NCBI RefSeq assembly: GCF_035958815.1
Contig: NZ_CP108383.1
Location: 4,836,001-4,900,000 of the forward strand
Direction of reading: 5' to 3'
Length of the DNA stretch: 64,000 nucleotides
Source of the DNA: Nocardia sp. NBC_01327
Lineage (GTDB): Bacteria; Actinomycetota; Actinomycetes; Mycobacteriales; Mycobacteriaceae
Made by a program: the position numbers and the translations under genes. Shown piece after piece: positions 1-7,249 of the stretch (position 1 is the first letter of the stretch; every line of letters begins with the position of its first letter). The notes under the pieces are model-generated. The model saw only the letters and a program-made list of their open reading frames with translations, had not been told where the DNA came from and did not search any database.

Positions 1-314
1 TCGCGGCCAACAGCTATCACGCGGACTCCCTCGACACCTCCGATCGCACGGACGATGACGGCGTGGCGTTCTCGCCACTGGAATCGCTGGCCACCACCGA
101 CCCCGGCTATTGCCTGATCGAAGACTCGATCAGTGTCGGCCCCCTGCTGGCGGCGCTGCCCGACACCGAACGCGCCATCCTGATCATGCGATTCGGCCAG
201 GACAAGTCCCAAGCCGAGATCGCTCAAATCCTGGGTGTCTCCCAGATGCAGGTTTCACGCATCCTGGCCCGCCTGCTGAGTGGACTACGCGCAGGTGTCC
301 TGCGGGCCGCCTGA
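1..314 (+). CDS. RNA polymerase sigma factor, SigF/SigB type, C-terminal part
   Basis: This is the C-terminal end of a gene that begins before the window; the reading frame is open from base 3. The roughly 100 visible residues contain sigma region 4: PLLAALPDTERAILIMRF followed by a helix-turn-helix with QAEIAQILGVSQMQVSRILA. That pattern is typical of the group 3 SigB/SigF/SigG stress sigma factors of actinobacteria, which recognise the -35 element. A GTG at 63 is in frame but lies inside the linker before region 4, so it is unlikely to be the true start. The gene is followed 109 bp later by a CsbD-family stress protein on the same strand, which fits a general stress context. Regions 2 and 3 are not visible, so the subgroup is uncertain. 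Confidence 0.85.
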   Translation, partial: AANSYHADSLDTSDRTDDDGVAFSPLESLATTDPGYCLIEDSISVGPLLAALPDTERAILIMRFGQDKSQAEIAQILGVSQMQVSRILARLLSGLRAGVLRAA

Positions 315-423
315 CCACCGAAACCCTTGCGGTCTCGAATTGTTTTGTCCCAGGCCTGTTTTGGATGTGAACTCGCGGGTAGGACCAGTGTGTCCGTGCA
401 ATTCGACTGTGAAGGAACATCCC

Positions 424-669
424 ATGTCCGAGCATGACAAGAGTGGTCCGCGCGAAGGTATCGAAGGCGTCGTGGAGGATGTCAAGGGCCGGGTCAAGGA
501 AGCCGCCGGCGCTGTTGTCGGTGACGACGACCTGCGCCAGGAGGGCCGGAGCCAGCAGGACAAAGCGGAATCTCAGCGTGAGGCCGCGAAGCATGAGGCG
601 CTGGCGGAAAAGGATCGCGCTGAGGCCGAGGTGGAGGAAGCCCGTCAGCGCGCACATCAGGACCGTTGA
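424..669 (+). CDS. CsbD family stress-response protein
   Basis: An 81-residue, highly charged protein starting at ATG 424 with a GGA-rich site (GAAGGAAC) just upstream. The N-terminal half (EGIEGVVEDVKGRVKEAAG) matches the CsbD fold signature of small, abundant stress proteins controlled by SigB-type sigma factors. The rest is a Lys/Glu/Ala-rich helix with a Gln-containing repeat (RSQQDKAES). CsbD proteins have no known enzymatic activity. The position right after a stress sigma factor gene suggests co-control, although the 109-bp gap allows a separate promoter. A strong stem-loop 100 bp downstream (768-798) separates it from the opposing cassette. Confidence 0.85.
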   Translation: MSEHDKSGPREGIEGVVEDVKGRVKEAAGAVVGDDDLRQEGRSQQDKAESQREAAKHEALAEKDRAEAEVEEARQRAHQDR

Positions 670-767
670 GCAGAGAATTAGTGAACGCCGTAGCGTGCGA
701 AGCATTTCCTCTCGGGCAGCCGGCCCTGGATGAGCGCTAGATTTCGTGTGGCGTTGTAATGCCGAAA

Positions 768-798
768 CGGGTTGCCGGGCGGGACGCCCGGCAACCCG
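768..798. terminator. strong stem-loop, probable bidirectional terminator
   Basis: CGGGTTGCCGGGC (768-780) pairs perfectly with GCCCGGCAACCCG (786-798) around a 5-nt loop. It lies between two convergent transcription units, csbD on plus and the methyltransferase cassette on minus. No U-tract follows, as is usual in high-GC actinobacteria. Confidence 0.6.
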
Positions 799-893
799 CT
801 CTCTGGTGGAGGATGTGGTTTGTCCTCAGCATTCTTGAAGAATGGCACGGATATCGCAAGGTGTGCGGGATGACACCCGGACCTGGATGCGGC

Positions 894-1481
894 TCAATCT
901 CTTTCGGGGGACGGTATGACGATATCGATCCGTACATCGGCGTCGGCGTATGCGGCGGTGGGGGCGCAGTTCAGAGCGCTGAGGGCGATGTCGTTGGCTT
1001 GATCGCCGGTCAGGTGATGATCGTGTTCGGCGTGCCGCCAGTGTGACAACACAATGGTGGTGCCCGCGGTGAGTCTCTCGCTCATATCGCTGACTGTGGC
1101 AGCGAGTACGGGAGCGGGCAGATAATAGGCGACCTCGCTGAGAAAGACGAGGTCGAATTCGCGGTCCCAGCACCAAGGATCACCGAAAGCCCAGTGGTGA
1201 AAGGACACATTGGTAATGCCCGCGCAGCGATCCCGGGCAAGGGACAGGGCGTGCGGCGCGATATCGGTCGCGATGACCTGTCCGCAGCGCGTCGCCAGCG
1301 CACTGGTGATATGGCCATTGGCGCAGCCGGGCTCCAGTGCGGATCGGTAGTGCTGCTCGGGCAGTAGCGCCATCAGGAGGTTCCGTTTGCGAATCTCGTA
1401 CCAATGGGTGTCGAATTTCCACGGGTCGGGATCGGCGCGATATTTGGCGTCGAAGAACTCGGAATCGGTGCGGGGGTTCAC
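894..1481 (-). CDS. class I SAM-dependent methyltransferase (NodS-like)
   Basis: 195 residues from GTG 1481, which overlaps the stop of the upstream PIG-L gene (GTGA). Residues 8-40 (EFFDAKYRADPDPW...YEIRKRNLLMALLP) match the N-terminal signature of NodS-like SAM methyltransferases. Motif I is ALEPGCANGHIT (about residues 48-59, the SAM-binding glycine loop), and a later DLVFLSEVAYYL corresponds to motif IV. The methyl acceptor is unknown. It is the last gene of a four-gene coupled minus-strand unit (GT2, ACAD-like, PIG-L, methyltransferase). PIG-L and NodS-like proteins are also found fused as one polypeptide in other bacteria, which supports a shared substrate. A much longer open frame continues upstream but only overlaps the PIG-L gene. 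Confidence 0.85.
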   Translation of the reverse strand: MNPRTDSEFFDAKYRADPDPWKFDTHWYEIRKRNLLMALLPEQHYRSALEPGCANGHITSALATRCGQVIATDIAPHALSLARDRCAGITNVSFHHWAFGDPWCWDREFDLVFLSEVAYYLPAPVLAATVSDMSERLTAGTTIVLSHWRHAEHDHHLTGDQANDIALSALNCAPTAAYADADVRIDIVIPSPERD

Positions 1482-2230
1482 AAGAAGACCGTTTCGTTCA
1501 GTCCCAGGAGTCGTTCGATGACGTGCTCGGGGAGGATCGCGCGGTCGGCGGGGTGCGGGGAGAGCGGCTGCAACTGCGAGTGGAATGCCGCCGCGGCCCG
1601 GCGCTTGGTCCGCGAGCACCGATCCGGGAGGGCTACCCGCCGTGCACGGGTCCAAGCGATATCGGTGTCGGCCGGAAATGACCAGTGCCACAACCAGATC
1701 GGATATTCGATGACGCGCACTCGGCGCCTGCCGGCGGCGACCAGTGCGGCGCGGGCGGTGGCTTCGTGATCGGGATGTCCATCGTTGCGCAGCGGGATCG
1801 CGATCGTATCGGCGGACTCGATCGCGGTGTCGAGCAGTTCGGCCAGCCGCTGCTCGTGTTCGGTCACCGCACCGTCGGGGAGCCCGAGGCGCCGCACCTG
1901 GTCGATACCCAGGATCGTCGCCGCGTCAGCCGATTCCGCGGCACGAATCTCGGCGAGCTGAACAGGGGAGTGGGTCGGTGAATCCGGATGTGAGGCTTCG
2001 CCATCGGTGACGATGACGGCCGTCACTCGGACGCCGCGGGCCGCGAGGAACGATGCGAGGCCGCCGATTCCGAGCACTTCGTCGTCCGGGTGCGGTGCCA
2101 CGATCTGCAGGTGCCGGTGCGCCAGCCGCGTCGGTTCCACCTCCGGTAGGCCCTGAATCCACGGCTGCCACACCGAGAGTGGGGTGCCGGGCGTGGTGAT
2201 ATCGCTGTCGGCGAACCGTTCCGTGCTCAC
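1478..2230 (-). CDS. PIG-L family deacetylase
   Basis: 250 residues from GTG 2230, which overlaps the stop of the preceding acyl-CoA dehydrogenase gene by four bases. PHPDDE at residues 46-51 is the zinc-binding/catalytic signature of the PIG-L (LmbE) family, and HPDHE (152-156) supplies the third metal-ligand histidine. The family removes acetyl groups from N-acetylglucosamine-type sugars (MshB, Mca, GlcNAc-PI deacetylase). No signal peptide is visible, so it is cytoplasmic. The neighbouring glycosyltransferase 2 suggests the substrate is a glycosylated small molecule or lipid made by the same cassette. The exact substrate cannot be read from the sequence. Confidence 0.88.
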   Translation of the reverse strand: MSTERFADSDITTPGTPLSVWQPWIQGLPEVEPTRLAHRHLQIVAPHPDDEVLGIGGLASFLAARGVRVTAVIVTDGEASHPDSPTHSPVQLAEIRAAESADAATILGIDQVRRLGLPDGAVTEHEQRLAELLDTAIESADTIAIPLRNDGHPDHEATARAALVAAGRRRVRVIEYPIWLWHWSFPADTDIAWTRARRVALPDRCSRTKRRAAAAFHSQLQPLSPHPADRAILPEHVIERLLGLNETVFL

Positions 2231-3156
2231 CGCTGCTCCAGCAACTCGCCGAGGTCGGCGAGATCGTATTCGGCGTGGCTTTGTCTCAGGTACACCGTCA
2301 GATCCGCTACGCGGCGGGCATGTTCGCCGTCCAGGCTCAGTGGGCCGGCTCCGAGCGCCCTGCCCACATGCTCGAGGGTCGAGGAGGCGCTGTGCTCGAC
2401 GACCGCGCGTACCCGCCGGGCCCGGATTCTCGCTGCCTGCTGATTCTCCGGATCGGCGTCGATTTCCATTGCGGCACTGTGTAATGTGCTGCGCGCGGCG
2501 TATAGCGTGGCGTCGACCGCACCTCGGTGTGCCCGCCGCAGGGGATCGCTGCCCGAGTCGTTGAGCAGCCGGTCCGCCACCCCCACTGCGGCGCCCAGCC
2601 AGCAGGCCGCGACACCGATTGCGCCGTGCCAGAACCCCGCGCGGGCAAGGTAGTCACCGGGCGCACCGACCGGTTCTGCCGGAACTCGGTCGAAGGAGAC
2701 CGTCAGCGTGGACGACCTGGCCATGCCGAACCCATGCCAGGTATCAGGCACCACCCGCACCCCTGGATGTGACAGTTCCACCGCGTACAGTCGCACCCCC
2801 TCGGGCGCCTCGGCGGTGACCAGAGCATGGGTGCACAGCCCGGCTCCCGAACACCACATCTTCTCTCCTGAGAGTAAGGCGTTGTCGCCGTGTGGGTTTG
2901 CCCGCAGCACCGGTCGTGGTGGCTGTGCTGCCCACACCCCCCACAACTGCTGCGGCTGCGGCCCCGGGCTGTCCAGCTCATGGGTGATCGCGCAGGCATC
3001 GGCGTGCGCCTCGGTGAGACGGCCGACCACGACATCGCGCCGACTGATATCGATCAACGCTTGCCAGCGCCCGTCTGTCTCACCGCTGCCGGGCAACGGC
3101 CAGGTGCGAACAGCGTTGACCGGAATAATTTCGTGCACTGAGCATTCGGTGGTCAT
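2227..3156 (-). CDS. acyl-CoA dehydrogenase-like protein, short form
   Basis: 309 residues from ATG 3156, preceded by a perfect AGGAGG (3161-3166); the TTG one codon earlier sits too close to that site. The fold is recognisable: a middle beta-domain with LLSGEKMWCSGAG and a C-terminal helical domain ending EHVGRALGAGPL...VADLTVYLRQSHAEYDL. At about 310 residues it is shorter than the usual 380-residue enzymes, and the N-terminal helical domain is reduced. The standard catalytic Glu could not be placed with confidence, so it may be a divergent flavin enzyme. It lies between glycosyltransferase and PIG-L genes with overlaps or minimal gaps, so it should act on the same product as they do. Confidence 0.78.
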   Translation of the reverse strand: MTTECSVHEIIPVNAVRTWPLPGSGETDGRWQALIDISRRDVVVGRLTEAHADACAITHELDSPGPQPQQLWGVWAAQPPRPVLRANPHGDNALLSGEKMWCSGAGLCTHALVTAEAPEGVRLYAVELSHPGVRVVPDTWHGFGMARSSTLTVSFDRVPAEPVGAPGDYLARAGFWHGAIGVAACWLGAAVGVADRLLNDSGSDPLRRAHRGAVDATLYAARSTLHSAAMEIDADPENQQAARIRARRVRAVVEHSASSTLEHVGRALGAGPLSLDGEHARRVADLTVYLRQSHAEYDLADLGELLEQR

Positions 3157-3165
3157 CAATCCTCC

Positions 3166-3879
3166 TTATGCGCAGTCCGAGGGCGCGGCTTCCAGTTCGC
3201 TCAGATACCCGGCGAATCCACCGCGTACACGGTTGCCGGATCGGTCGGAGGTGAGCACAGCGGGGGAGTCGAGCCATGCGATCCGCGCACCGGCGGCGCG
3301 GAAGCGGTCCACGAGATCCACGTCCTCATCGACTCCCTTGGCGGCGAATCCACCGATTCGGTGGTAGCGAGACGCATGAAACCCGAGATTGGCACCGTGC
3401 ACATGGAGGTGCCGCCCTCCCCTCATCCCTCGCCGGTACCGTGCTTCATAGGCTGCGCGCACCGCAGGAGAACGCTCACGCCAGTCCACAACGACGGTGC
3501 CGACCGTCATATCCGCCGTCGCGGCATGGCTCAGCTGCGCGGCCAGCCACCGCGGCGGCACAACCGAATCGGCATCCGTGGTCGCGTACCACATGCCTTC
3601 GCCGACTGCCGCCTGCTGCGCGGCGAAATCGAATCCCGCCGCCCGCGCCGCCCCGACATTGCGGGCCTCGATCAGAATGCGCGCTATCGAGGACGGAATC
3701 ATTTCGGCGGATCGGTCGGTGCATGAATCCAATACGACGACCGTGTGCACCGGCACCGCGACCAGGTGGGCGGCGCGCCGCACCGACTGCAGACATGCGG
3801 ACAGGCGTTCCTGCTCGTTGTGCACGGGAATGACCACGGCGATCGAGTCAACGGGCTGCCCGGATCTGTGAAGGACCAC
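3166..3879 (-). CDS. glycosyltransferase family 2
   Basis: 237 residues from GTG 3879, preceded by AGGAG at a 5-nt spacing. The GT-A start is clear (SIAVVIPVHNEQERLSACL, residues 12-30), followed by VVVLDSCTD and the metal-binding ATTDADSVVP with the DxD at 102-104. A later GGFAAKGVDEDVDL segment fits the acceptor/catalytic acidic region. No membrane segments are seen, so it is probably a soluble or peripheral enzyme. It is the first gene of the minus-strand cassette; only 9 bp separate its stop from the next start. Donor and acceptor sugars are unknown. Confidence 0.85.
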   Translation of the reverse strand: MVLHRSGQPVDSIAVVIPVHNEQERLSACLQSVRRAAHLVAVPVHTVVVLDSCTDRSAEMIPSSIARILIEARNVGAARAAGFDFAAQQAAVGEGMWYATTDADSVVPPRWLAAQLSHAATADMTVGTVVVDWRERSPAVRAAYEARYRRGMRGGRHLHVHGANLGFHASRYHRIGGFAAKGVDEDVDLVDRFRAAGARIAWLDSPAVLTSDRSGNRVRGGFAGYLSELEAAPSDCA

Positions 3880-4002
3880 GACACACTCCTGTCACCTTTC
3901 GATCTTCGGATTCGAGGAGGGTTATGCCACCGGATCAGGCTGGTAAACAACCAGTTCACTCATCCTGTTCTCGTTTCCGCCGGGCGCGCGGGCAGACCGG
4001 GG

Positions 4003-4304
4003 TATTCCGTGGAGCGGAATCCGGAAGCCGCTGGTGAACGGCCGCTGACGGTCATAGACCGCAGTAGGCGTCCAGTTCTGCTCCATGACGCGTATCTGAT
4101 CGAAAAGATGGCGGCGTTCAACAGGGAGCGGGGTGCCTGAGCGGCAGCCACATGCCGCCGGGTAAGCGGACAGAGGTACTCGCTCGCTTTTCGACGGTCG
4201 CGGGTGAGCGCGGCAGCCCGGATACGTGGCGGGATCCGCGTGGATTCGCCCTCGAGTTCTGTACCGAACAGGGCAACTTCGACTTGGTGGGCCGCGTTCG
4301 TCGT
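4003..4304 (+). pseudogene. catalase relic (frameshifted, truncated both ends)
   Basis: Two frames together spell parts of a heme catalase. One frame (up to the stop at 4138-4140) reads PVLLHDAYLIEKMAAFNRER, the N-terminal arm of catalases. After a frame change, 4152-4290 reads RFSTVAGERGSPDTWRDPRG and then FALEFCTEQGNFDLVG. The roughly 30 residues expected between these blocks, which carry the essential distal histidine (the VVHAKG motif of intact catalases), are missing. Similarity stops abruptly after DLVG, so the remaining ~350 residues are gone. It cannot encode a working enzyme. It lies next to an inverted-repeat structure (4508-5075) that may mark the rearrangement. Confidence 0.8.
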
Positions 4305-5243
4305 CGGTGCCGGGTATGCGGCCAAAGAGCGTCGGTTGCTTTGGCGAGGCAGATAAGTTCGGCACAGCTGGTGCGTTCGATCGGCTGCGGCTCTGCCGGC
4401 CCGAGCCGCCTAGAACGCAGTGCCGGTGGTCGAGAGTCGCTCGGCCCATTGATCTTCCACGCACCCGCTCGGGCCGATTCGAAACGCGCGGGTTGCGGTA
4501 TGACAGCTTCTTCGTCCCCTCCGGCGGCGGTCCGGCCGGGGGAGTACCGGACTTCGCTGCACCGGAGGGGACGGTCGAACCTCACGTTCCAGGCAGTTCC
4601 TCTGCCCAGCCACTGGATCTCTCCATCACAACGACAGCGAATATATGCCAAACCCGGTGGCATGTCTACACCCACCACAACAGTTTTTTACCACCCGCCA
4701 ACGAGCGGTCCGTCTTTCGCGCGCCAGCACAGGCTGCGCTGTCAGGGGCTGCTGGCGTGCCGGTTGTATACGTCACCGACTGGGCACCTGACGCCGAAGG
4801 ACCATGTGGCCGTTGCGAATCGCACGCACACCGTGTGGTTTCGGGACATCCAGTGACACTGGGCAGGTGCGCTAGCAGCACGTTTCCGTGTGACAAAAAA
4901 TCTGTACTCATGGGTGTAGACAATCGATGCATCCGGTTGTACTGTCTCTCTTGTTCGACAAGCGGTAAGTCAAGGGCCCGGGAATGATGAACTCCCCGGA
5001 GAAGTTCGGTTTGGCCGTCCCCTGCCGGCGGGTGAAGTATTTGATCTTGGTAGTACCGCAGGAGGGGACGAAGAACCCCGCGAAAGCGCCGGGAGTCCCG
5101 TGAGGACTTCCGCAGTGGGACCGTGCCGGCAACATTCGGGTGCGGGGGTGCGCAACCTACGAGCCAGGAGGTGGTCCACGAGCACATACGTACGCAATAC
5201 GCGTCCCTGTCAACACGTTCGGACGCGGTGTCTGTCAACGACC
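4305..5243. other. gene-poor region with large inverted repeat
   Basis: No convincing gene lies between the catalase relic and the MerR gene. The stretch holds a weak copy of the dispersed repeat (core near 4450-4470), a pair of inverted arms (4508-4690 and 4893-5075, listed separately), and a CGGCTC/GAGCCG hairpin near 4390-4410. Open frames here are shadows or decayed remnants; both arms can be read as an FFVPS-containing peptide. Confidence 0.6.
4508..5075. repeat. large imperfect inverted repeat, arms ~170-180 bp
   Basis: TTCTTCGTCCCCTCCGGCGG (4508-4527) returns in reverse complement at 5056-5075 with one difference. TGTCTACACCCA (near 4662) returns in reverse complement near 4911-4922. 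The two landmarks have the same order and nearly the same spacing (about 154 nt) in both arms, with weaker similarity between them: two further blocks around GGGGACGG align, and ACAG followed by a T-run follows each TGTCTACACCCA. The arms are diverged, so this is an old duplication or the ends of a decayed element rather than a fresh palindrome. Confidence 0.6.
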
Positions 5244-5274
5244 TCAGGCCCCGGCGCACTGCGCCGGGGCCTGA
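5244..5274. terminator. perfect 14-bp stem-loop upstream of the MerR gene
   Basis: TCAGGCCCCGGCGC (5244-5257) pairs perfectly with 5261-5274 around a 3-nt loop. It lies 25 nt before the preferred GTG start of the MerR gene. No plus-strand gene precedes it that would need termination, so it could be a leader hairpin as well as a terminator. Confidence 0.5.
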
Positions 5275-5299
5275 AGGCATGAAATTCCCGAGAGGCGCC

Positions 5300-5653
5300 G
5301 TGGAAGATCCACACGCGAGCCCGACCGACAGCACTCCCGCCGACCGACTCGACGATGACGACTATCCGGCCTACAGCATGGGCCGGGCCGCGGAGATCGT
5401 CGGAGTCACCCAAGCATTCCTGCGCGCTCTGGATGCCGCGAAACTGCTTACCCCGCAACGTTCCGAGGGCGGGCATCGTCGCTACTCCCGCTATCAGTTG
5501 CGGATCGCTGCGCGGGTCCGCCATCTTGTCGACGACGGTAATCCGCTCGAGGCCGCGTGCCGGATCGTCATCCTCGAAGACCAGCTCACCGAAGCCCAAC
5601 GCATCAACAGCGAACTACAACAAACCCTCGACGACGGTCACCGCGGCGACTGA
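5300..5653 (+). CDS. MerR-type helix-turn-helix transcriptional regulator
   Basis: 117 residues from GTG 5300, with AGAGG at 5291-5295 as ribosome site; ATG 5279 is an in-frame alternative right against the stem-loop. A single MerR DNA-binding domain is seen: YSMGRAAEIVGVTQAFLRAL, then LLTPQRSEGGHRRYSRYQL, the winged part with GHRRYS. It ends in a short coiled helix (RIVILEDQLTEAQRINSELQ). There is no effector domain. Small MerR proteins with this ACRIVILEDQL tail are widespread in actinobacteria. The 14-bp stem-loop just upstream could affect its expression. Its target is unknown. Confidence 0.82.
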   Translation: MEDPHASPTDSTPADRLDDDDYPAYSMGRAAEIVGVTQAFLRALDAAKLLTPQRSEGGHRRYSRYQLRIAARVRHLVDDGNPLEAACRIVILEDQLTEAQRINSELQQTLDDGHRGD

Positions 5654-5756
5654 CCGCCTACTATCGACACCAGCACGAGCACGGGTAATGGCGCTGCGTG
5701 TACGCCGAAATCATCACGGGCTCAATCGAATTGCCGACTCATGGTGGAATATCACC

Positions 5757-6140
5757 ATGAGTTTCTTCGTACGAGCCCGTTTCGATGTCCGTGATGGCCG
5801 GCAGGCCGAATTCGAGGAGGCCGCGCTCGCACTGCGGACGCAGGCGCTCGAGGAGCCCGGGACTCTCACCTACCGGTGGTTTTCCGTGGTGCCGGGAAGC
5901 TATGTAGTGATCGAGGAGTACGTAGACTCCGACGCGGCCATGGCGCACAACGAGCGCGGTGCACGGTTGCTGGAGCGCGTAGGAGAGTGTGCGGAGATGG
6001 TTTCCGCTGAGCTTCACGGACCGGTCGGGTCTTGGGTGCGCGAGTGGGCCGGTGCACGCCCGCAGGTCACGATCTACCCGGACTTCCCTGGCCACGCGGA
6101 TTCGAGCTGCGTGGACGCCGAAATGAATTCGGTCCGTTGA
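5757..6140 (+). CDS. antibiotic biosynthesis monooxygenase (ABM) domain protein
   Basis: 127 residues from ATG 5757. The first ~95 residues show the ferredoxin-like ABM pattern: FFVRARFDVRDGRQAEFEEA, then EPGTLTYRWFSVVPGSYVVI and EEYVDSDAAMAHNE. The family covers heme-degrading, quinol and polyketide monooxygenases as well as proteins with no known activity. The C-terminal tail (about 30 residues) carries no recognised motif. No cofactor-binding residues can be assigned. It stands alone between the MerR gene and a 470-bp eroded region. Confidence 0.75.
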   Translation: MSFFVRARFDVRDGRQAEFEEAALALRTQALEEPGTLTYRWFSVVPGSYVVIEEYVDSDAAMAHNERGARLLERVGECAEMVSAELHGPVGSWVREWAGARPQVTIYPDFPGHADSSCVDAEMNSVR

Positions 6141-6608
6141 TTTTCGGTCGTGCTGGGTGGTGCGGTCGGGCGGCCAAACAGCGGACCGGTAGCGAACACC
6201 ATCCGCCACGACAACAGTGCCCCGCGGATTGACCGCAGGTTAATTCGTTACTGCCGCAACGTGATCGGTTGGGCGATACGCACTCTGGCCAATTAGTAGC
6301 GACCCGATCGTTCCGTACAGCATCATCAGCTTCCCCGGGAAGGTGTTCGACGACCCCCGCCTCATCACACGCCACATCGGTCCCTTCGTCCTGGTCACGC
6401 GACGAACCTCGGCACTGTGACCTCGCGATACTCACCTCACCGACCAGCGGTTGGCTCATTGTGGGCGAGTCCTGCTGACCTCTCGTTCGACTTCCGATCA
6501 TCGGCATGAGTGCGCGCCAGGAAGTGCTGTCGGCCAACCAGTTTGGACAGACGACCAACGCGCGGGTCGCGGCAGAGCTGCGCGTTTCTTTCGGCGTGGC
6601 CTGCGGCT
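6141..6608. other. eroded intergenic region
   Basis: No complete gene is seen. The first ~40 bp carry a weak copy of the dispersed repeat (GAAAATCAACGGACC on the minus strand). Positions 6298-6420 read on plus as a protein-like tail (DPIVPYSIISFPGKVFDDPR, ending GPFVLVTRR) behind two stop codons, possibly a decayed gene end I cannot identify. 6526-6559 matches 8512-8545 at 29 of 34 bases. Confidence 0.5.
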
Positions 6609-7163
6609 CTATGGCGCCTTTGGCGGGCTGGCGGCAGCGGCCAATTCGGCCAGAGGAATGAAGATTTCGTCGGTAATCGCTTGTGGGTCGACCTCGCCGA
6701 TGTGATGGAGAAGGTCGTCGATGACAAGTGTGATGGGTAGGCGCAGCAATCGTGGGCTGATCGCGGCCGGATCCATCCCTGCGACCTGTAGGGCCTCGCC
6801 GAGTTGCGTGATTGCGTCCTGCGCGAGCTCGGGGCGCAGGCGGCTGCTCAACTCGGGGTCCACACCTGTCACCACCGATAGACCTCGATATCGAGCGACG
6901 ACTCCGTCGAGAACTCGGAGCACGTCCTCGCGCAGATTGCCGGTCGGTGCCAGGCGCCCCAGTGCGGGGGTGCGTTGCTCGACGACAGCGCGGATGAGAT
7001 CGAACTTGTCGGGCCACCGTCGATAAAGCACCGACTTCGCCGCGCCTGCACGTTCGGCGACGCCGGCCATGGTCATCTCCTGGTAGCCGACCTCGACCAG
7101 TTCGGCCCAGGCCGCGTCCAGTATCGCCTGCTCCAGGGCGGCGCCTCGTCGGCGTGTCTGCAT
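6609..7163 (-). CDS. TetR family transcriptional repressor
   Basis: 184 residues from ATG 7163 (an in-frame GTG sits one codon earlier). The N-terminal HTH is standard: ILDAAWAELVEVGYQEMTMA, then GVAERAGAAKSVLYRRWPDK. The C-terminal ligand-binding helices are typical of short TetR proteins with a TetR_C-like LPITLVIDDLLHHIG. It is divergent from the alpha/beta-hydrolase at 7250. The 86-bp gap holds two near-identical inverted-repeat sites (7172-7191, 7217-7236), so it probably represses both genes. No ribosome site is obvious, so the mRNA may be leaderless. Confidence 0.88.
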   Translation of the reverse strand: MQTRRRGAALEQAILDAAWAELVEVGYQEMTMAGVAERAGAAKSVLYRRWPDKFDLIRAVVEQRTPALGRLAPTGNLREDVLRVLDGVVARYRGLSVVTGVDPELSSRLRPELAQDAITQLGEALQVAGMDPAAISPRLLRLPITLVIDDLLHHIGEVDPQAITDEIFIPLAELAAAASPPKAP

Positions 7164-7171
7164 CACACAAT

Positions 7172-7236
7172 TAAGCTACCCGAGTTGCTTACGATCCGAC
7201 GACTTGCTAGCGTCAATAAGCAACTACGGTAGCTTA
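7172..7236. promoter_or_regulatory. duplicated TetR operator
   Basis: TAAGCTACCCGAGTTGCTTA (7172-7191) and TAAGCAACTACGGTAGCTTA (7217-7236) are reverse complements of one another at 18 of 20 positions, and each is itself nearly palindromic (TAAGCWAC...GTWGCTTA). They fill the space between the divergent TetR and hydrolase genes and are the likely binding sites of that TetR protein. Confidence 0.75.
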
Positions 7237-7249
7237 TGGCAGGTGTTTT

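Noticed and set aside
6067..7170. A 367-codon minus-strand open frame
   Set aside because: It runs antisense to the ABM gene end and out of frame with the TetR gene; Arg/Thr/Pro-rich without any domain.
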